Positions 6,867 through 8,358 of a stretch of 8,358 nucleotides of DNA are shown here, one piece after another. The first letter of the stretch is position 1; every line of letters begins with the position of its first letter. The translations under genes and the position numbers were made by a program. The notes under the pieces were generated by a model. That model was not told where the DNA came from, made no database searches, and worked only from the letters and a program-made list of their open reading frames with translations. Source of the DNA: Candidatus Njordarchaeota archaeon (GTDB lineage Archaea; Thermoproteota; JANJXX01; Panguiarchaeales; Panguiarchaeaceae); the NCBI GenBank assembly GCA_029855985.1, contig JAGSHR010000269.1, positions 1 through 8,358 on the forward strand. The letters are read 5' to 3'.

Positions 6867-7028
6867 TGCAAATGAGACGAGCGTCGGATTGGCCCTTAGA
6901 GGCCGCGGATGAATTTGTTGATTCCCCAGTCGAATTCTAGGATAACTAGGCAAAACCTGTAGGGGAATGTGACCAATTTGGTCGCGCCTTCAAGCTTGGG
7001 GGCTAGAAAGACTATCCCGGGTGATAGT
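6867..7028 (+). ncRNA. Candidate IS110 bridge RNA (seekRNA)
   Basis: IS110 elements encode a guide RNA between the left end and the recombinase gene. It has a 5' stem-loop followed by internal loops that pair with target DNA and with the element's own joined ends. This stretch is in that position, has a suitable length, follows TATA boxes, and is rich in helices: CAAAT 6869-6873 with ATTTG 6913-6917 enclosing a GGCC/GGCC hairpin (6891-6904); ATTCCCC 6921-6927 with GGGGAAT 6962-6968 enclosing a 34-nt partly unpaired loop; GTGACCA/TGGTCGC 6969-6985; GCCTTC/GGGGGC 6986-7003; and ACTATC/GATAGT 7011-7028. An alternative stem GAATTTG/CGAATTC (6911-6937) competes with the second helix. The 34-nt internal loop is the best candidate guide-bearing loop. 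Folds were drawn by eye. Which loop is target or donor and the exact RNA ends are unknown. Confidence 0.5.
7011..7028 (+). promoter_or_regulatory. Transposase ribosome-binding site held in a hairpin
   Basis: GGGTGAT (7019-7025) is a strong archaeal Shine-Dalgarno sequence three bases before ATG 7029, and it fixes the start. ACTATC (7011-7016) pairs perfectly with GATAGT (7023-7028), which takes in most of this site and ends immediately before the ATG. The hairpin would keep transposase translation low. Confidence 0.5.
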
Positions 7029-8267
7029 ATGAAAGTCTGCGGTTTAGATGTGCATAAAAAGAAGATTGTTGCCAGCGTAGTGGAGGTCAATTTAGTTAGG
7101 GGAGGCGGTAGAGAGGACATCGCAACCAGTGTCTTGGAGACCTCTGTATTTGACAGATCCTTGAGGGGGCTGAGTGAATTAGCCGACTTTATTAGGGGTC
7201 ACGGGGCTGTAAAGGTTATCTTGGAGTCTACGGGCCCCTACGGTATATCAGTCTACTATTACCTTTGTGGTGTGGGATTCGACGTCTATATGGTTCTGGC
7301 GAAGGATAATAGGTCTGGAGGCAGGAAGAAAACCGACTCGTTTGATGCTGAAAGACTGGCTAGAAACTTTATATCTGGCTCGGTAAGAGCCTATAAACTA
7401 CCAGAGAATCAAAAAGTGAGGCAGCTGCGGTATTTAACTAGGACTAGGAAAAAACTGGTTGAGCAGAGAACAGCCCTCAAAAACATGATTCTAAGGGTAT
7501 TTGATGAGGCCTTGATAGACATCAATGCCGTATTTTCTGACATTGGAAAGGGTGCTCTCGTCTTCCTTGAGGGTTTTCTAGACGGTAAGAACGTCGATGA
7601 CATTATCAGTGAATGGCCCAGGTTAAGGAAGAAGAAAAAGGCCCTAGAGAATCTAATGAATAAGAAGCTCGACGAAGCCTCCATATTAGCCCTAAAGTCC
7701 TTTGTCTCCGTCCTCAAGAAAATCGACGAGGAGGTAAAGCATCTCGAGAAGCATATAGAGGCCATTCTAGCCGACTTTAGAGACGATGTTAGGCTTCTAC
7801 TATCAATACCAGGTGTGGGCTATCAGTCTGCAGCCATTATACTAGCCGAAATCGGGAACATTAAACGTTTTCCATCGCCAAGAAAACTAGCTAGTTATGT
7901 TGGTGTTGTGCCTAATGTTTACCAATCTGGGGGAAAAGTAGTTTATGGCAAACTTAGGTCAGACTGTAATAGGAGACTCCGCTGGATATTTTATGAAATA
8001 GCTAATCACGCCAAGAGGAAGAGTCCGAGGCTCCTCGAGTTTTATAAGCGTCTCTTAGCTAAAGGTAAAACTGTGAAGCAGGCTAATGTGGCCGTTGCTA
8101 GGAAAATTGTTGTTGCTGTGTGGCATATCTTAATGCGCCGTGTACCTTGGAACGAGGCGGTTAAAAGACGCGTTAAAAAGCCTAAGAAACGCGTAGGTTC
8201 GGTAATCAGTGTTAAAGAGGCATTAAGGATTTTGAGGGAGGCTGGTTATGTGGTTGTAAAGCCGTAA
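7029..8267 (+). CDS. IS110-family DEDD transposase (RNA-guided recombinase)
   Basis: From ATG 7029 the protein has 412 residues. Seen: an N-terminal RuvC-like DEDD domain with GLDVHKK (D7), VILESTGPYG (E66) and KTDSFDAERLA (D103, D106). A helical, probably coiled-coil linker spans about 125-255 (KVRQLRYLTRTRKKLVEQRT). The C-terminal Transposase_20 domain has LLSIPGVGYQSAAIILAEIG (258-277), an SYVGVVPNVYQSGGK block (289-303) and NRRLRWIFYEIANHA (314-328). S300 in YQSGG is at the position where IS110 enzymes carry their conserved catalytic serine. A basic tail follows (KRRVKKPKKR, 379-388). The family cuts and joins DNA at dinucleotide cores specified by a bridge RNA, here probably encoded just upstream. 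The frame stays open to GTG 6969, but that stretch is a series of hairpins and lacks a ribosome-binding site, whereas ATG 7029 has GGTGAT. All catalytic residues appear present. Confidence 0.93.
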   Translation: MKVCGLDVHKKKIVASVVEVNLVRGGGREDIATSVLETSVFDRSLRGLSELADFIRGHGAVKVILESTGPYGISVYYYLCGVGFDVYMVLAKDNRSGGRKKTDSFDAERLARNFISGSVRAYKLPENQKVRQLRYLTRTRKKLVEQRTALKNMILRVFDEALIDINAVFSDIGKGALVFLEGFLDGKNVDDIISEWPRLRKKKKALENLMNKKLDEASILALKSFVSVLKKIDEEVKHLEKHIEAILADFRDDVRLLLSIPGVGYQSAAIILAEIGNIKRFPSPRKLASYVGVVPNVYQSGGKVVYGKLRSDCNRRLRWIFYEIANHAKRKSPRLLEFYKRLLAKGKTVKQANVAVARKIVVAVWHILMRRVPWNEAVKRRVKKPKKRVGSVISVKEALRILREAGYVVVKP

Positions 8268-8322
8268 GATGCTTTATTAAACAACGCCTAAAAAAGATAA
8301 ATCAGCTTAATTTAGATCCAGC

Positions 8323-8334
8323 GCCCTTTAGAGG
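8323..8334 (+). repeat. Near-copy of a bridge-RNA segment at the probable right end
   Basis: GCCCTTTAGAGG differs by one inserted T from GCCCTTAGAGG at 6892-6902 inside the candidate bridge RNA. It lies 56 bases after the transposase stop, where an IS110 right end would be expected. It may mark the junction with flanking DNA or a guide-matched sequence. Confidence 0.35.
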
Positions 8335-8339
8335 TGTTA

Positions 8340-8358
8340 ATGGGCTATGTGGGGCTGA
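8340..8358 (+). CDS. Possible start of the next gene (partial, MGYVGL...)
   Basis: ATG 8340 follows a strong ribosome-binding site GAGGTG (8331-8336) with a three-base spacer, the same geometry as at the transposase start. Six codons are visible before the window ends, too few to recognise a family. A TATA-like tract TTTATTAA (about 8273-8280) could drive it. It could equally be part of the right end of the insertion element. Confidence 0.3.

Larger units (their letters stand above)
6847..8334 (+). mobile_element. IS110-family insertion sequence, apparently intact (ends approximate)
   Basis: The element comprises a structured non-coding left region, one DEDD transposase gene (7029-8267) and a short right region. 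That is the layout of the IS110 group, which moves by RNA-guided recombination through a circular intermediate. The family usually lacks terminal inverted repeats and long target duplications, so the ends cannot be read directly. The limits given are a guess from related motifs GGCCTTAG (6847-6854) and GCCCTTTAGAGG (8323-8334), both similar to a segment of the putative guide RNA (6890-6902). The length of about 1.5 kb is normal for the family. The transposase frame and key acidic residues are intact, so the element could be active. Confidence 0.6.

Noticed and set aside
6715..6912. 65-codon plus-strand frame in the gap before the transposase
   Set aside because: It runs through several palindromes and two TATA boxes, begins inside the relic hairpin flank, has no ribosome-binding site, and its peptide looks like translated non-coding DNA.
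6969..7028. Upstream GTG start giving the transposase 20 extra residues
   Set aside because: The stretch is three consecutive hairpins, GTG 6969 lacks a ribosome-binding site, and IS110 proteins normally begin just before the GLDVHK motif, as from ATG 7029.
6793..8294. CCTAAAAA at 6793-6800 and 8287-8294 as a flanking target duplication
   Set aside because: It is short and A-rich, so chance is likely. IS110 elements do not make duplications of this size, and the left copy is already an arm of a local palindrome.
1..8358. CRISPR array, tRNA or rRNA genes
   Set aside because: No regularly spaced direct repeats and no cloverleaf or rRNA-like segment were seen on either strand. The repeats found are isolated palindromes.

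Overview
The window reads as archaeal chromosome, probably from a thermophile. Promoters look like TATA boxes about 26 bp upstream of starts, ribosome-binding sites are of the GGTGAT/GAGGTG type placed close to the ATG, arginine codons are mostly AGA/AGG, and there is a very long Lhr-type helicase and a surface protein anchored by a C-terminal membrane segment. The lineage cannot be fixed from this sequence alone.

Layout. Bases 2-91 are the tail of a gene that starts outside the window. A short convergent gap leads to a minus-strand gene (291-842) for a LURP-one/scramblase-like beta-barrel protein. Divergent from it is a giant Lhr-type superfamily 2 helicase (987-5429). Its C-terminal half resembles the bacterial Lhr C-terminal domain rather than ending after the usual archaeal core. 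After a T-tract comes a secreted, membrane-anchored protein of unknown function (5529-6614). Its predicted transcription start and start codon lie in a perfect 10-bp inverted repeat.

Bases 6615-7028 hold no convincing protein gene but are dense in structure. They contain a T-rich terminator, an orphan hairpin that looks like the right end of an IS200/IS605-type tnpB element, several further inverted repeats, two TATA boxes, and then about 160 nt of consecutive hairpins running up to the start of an IS110-family transposase (7029-8267). IS110 elements encode a bridge RNA (seekRNA) in exactly this place, between the left end and the recombinase gene. I therefore call 6867-7028 a candidate archaeal bridge RNA. 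This is the most interesting system in the window: an apparently intact RNA-guided DEDD recombinase together with its guide RNA. A short motif inside the RNA (TGGCCCTTAGAGG) has imperfect copies close to both probable ends of the element.

The last 19 bases may be the start of another gene (GAGGTG, then ATG at 8340). Removing the insertion element would place a TATA box just upstream of it, so the element may have separated that gene from its promoter. The helicase, the LURP-like protein and the surface protein show no obvious functional link to each other.
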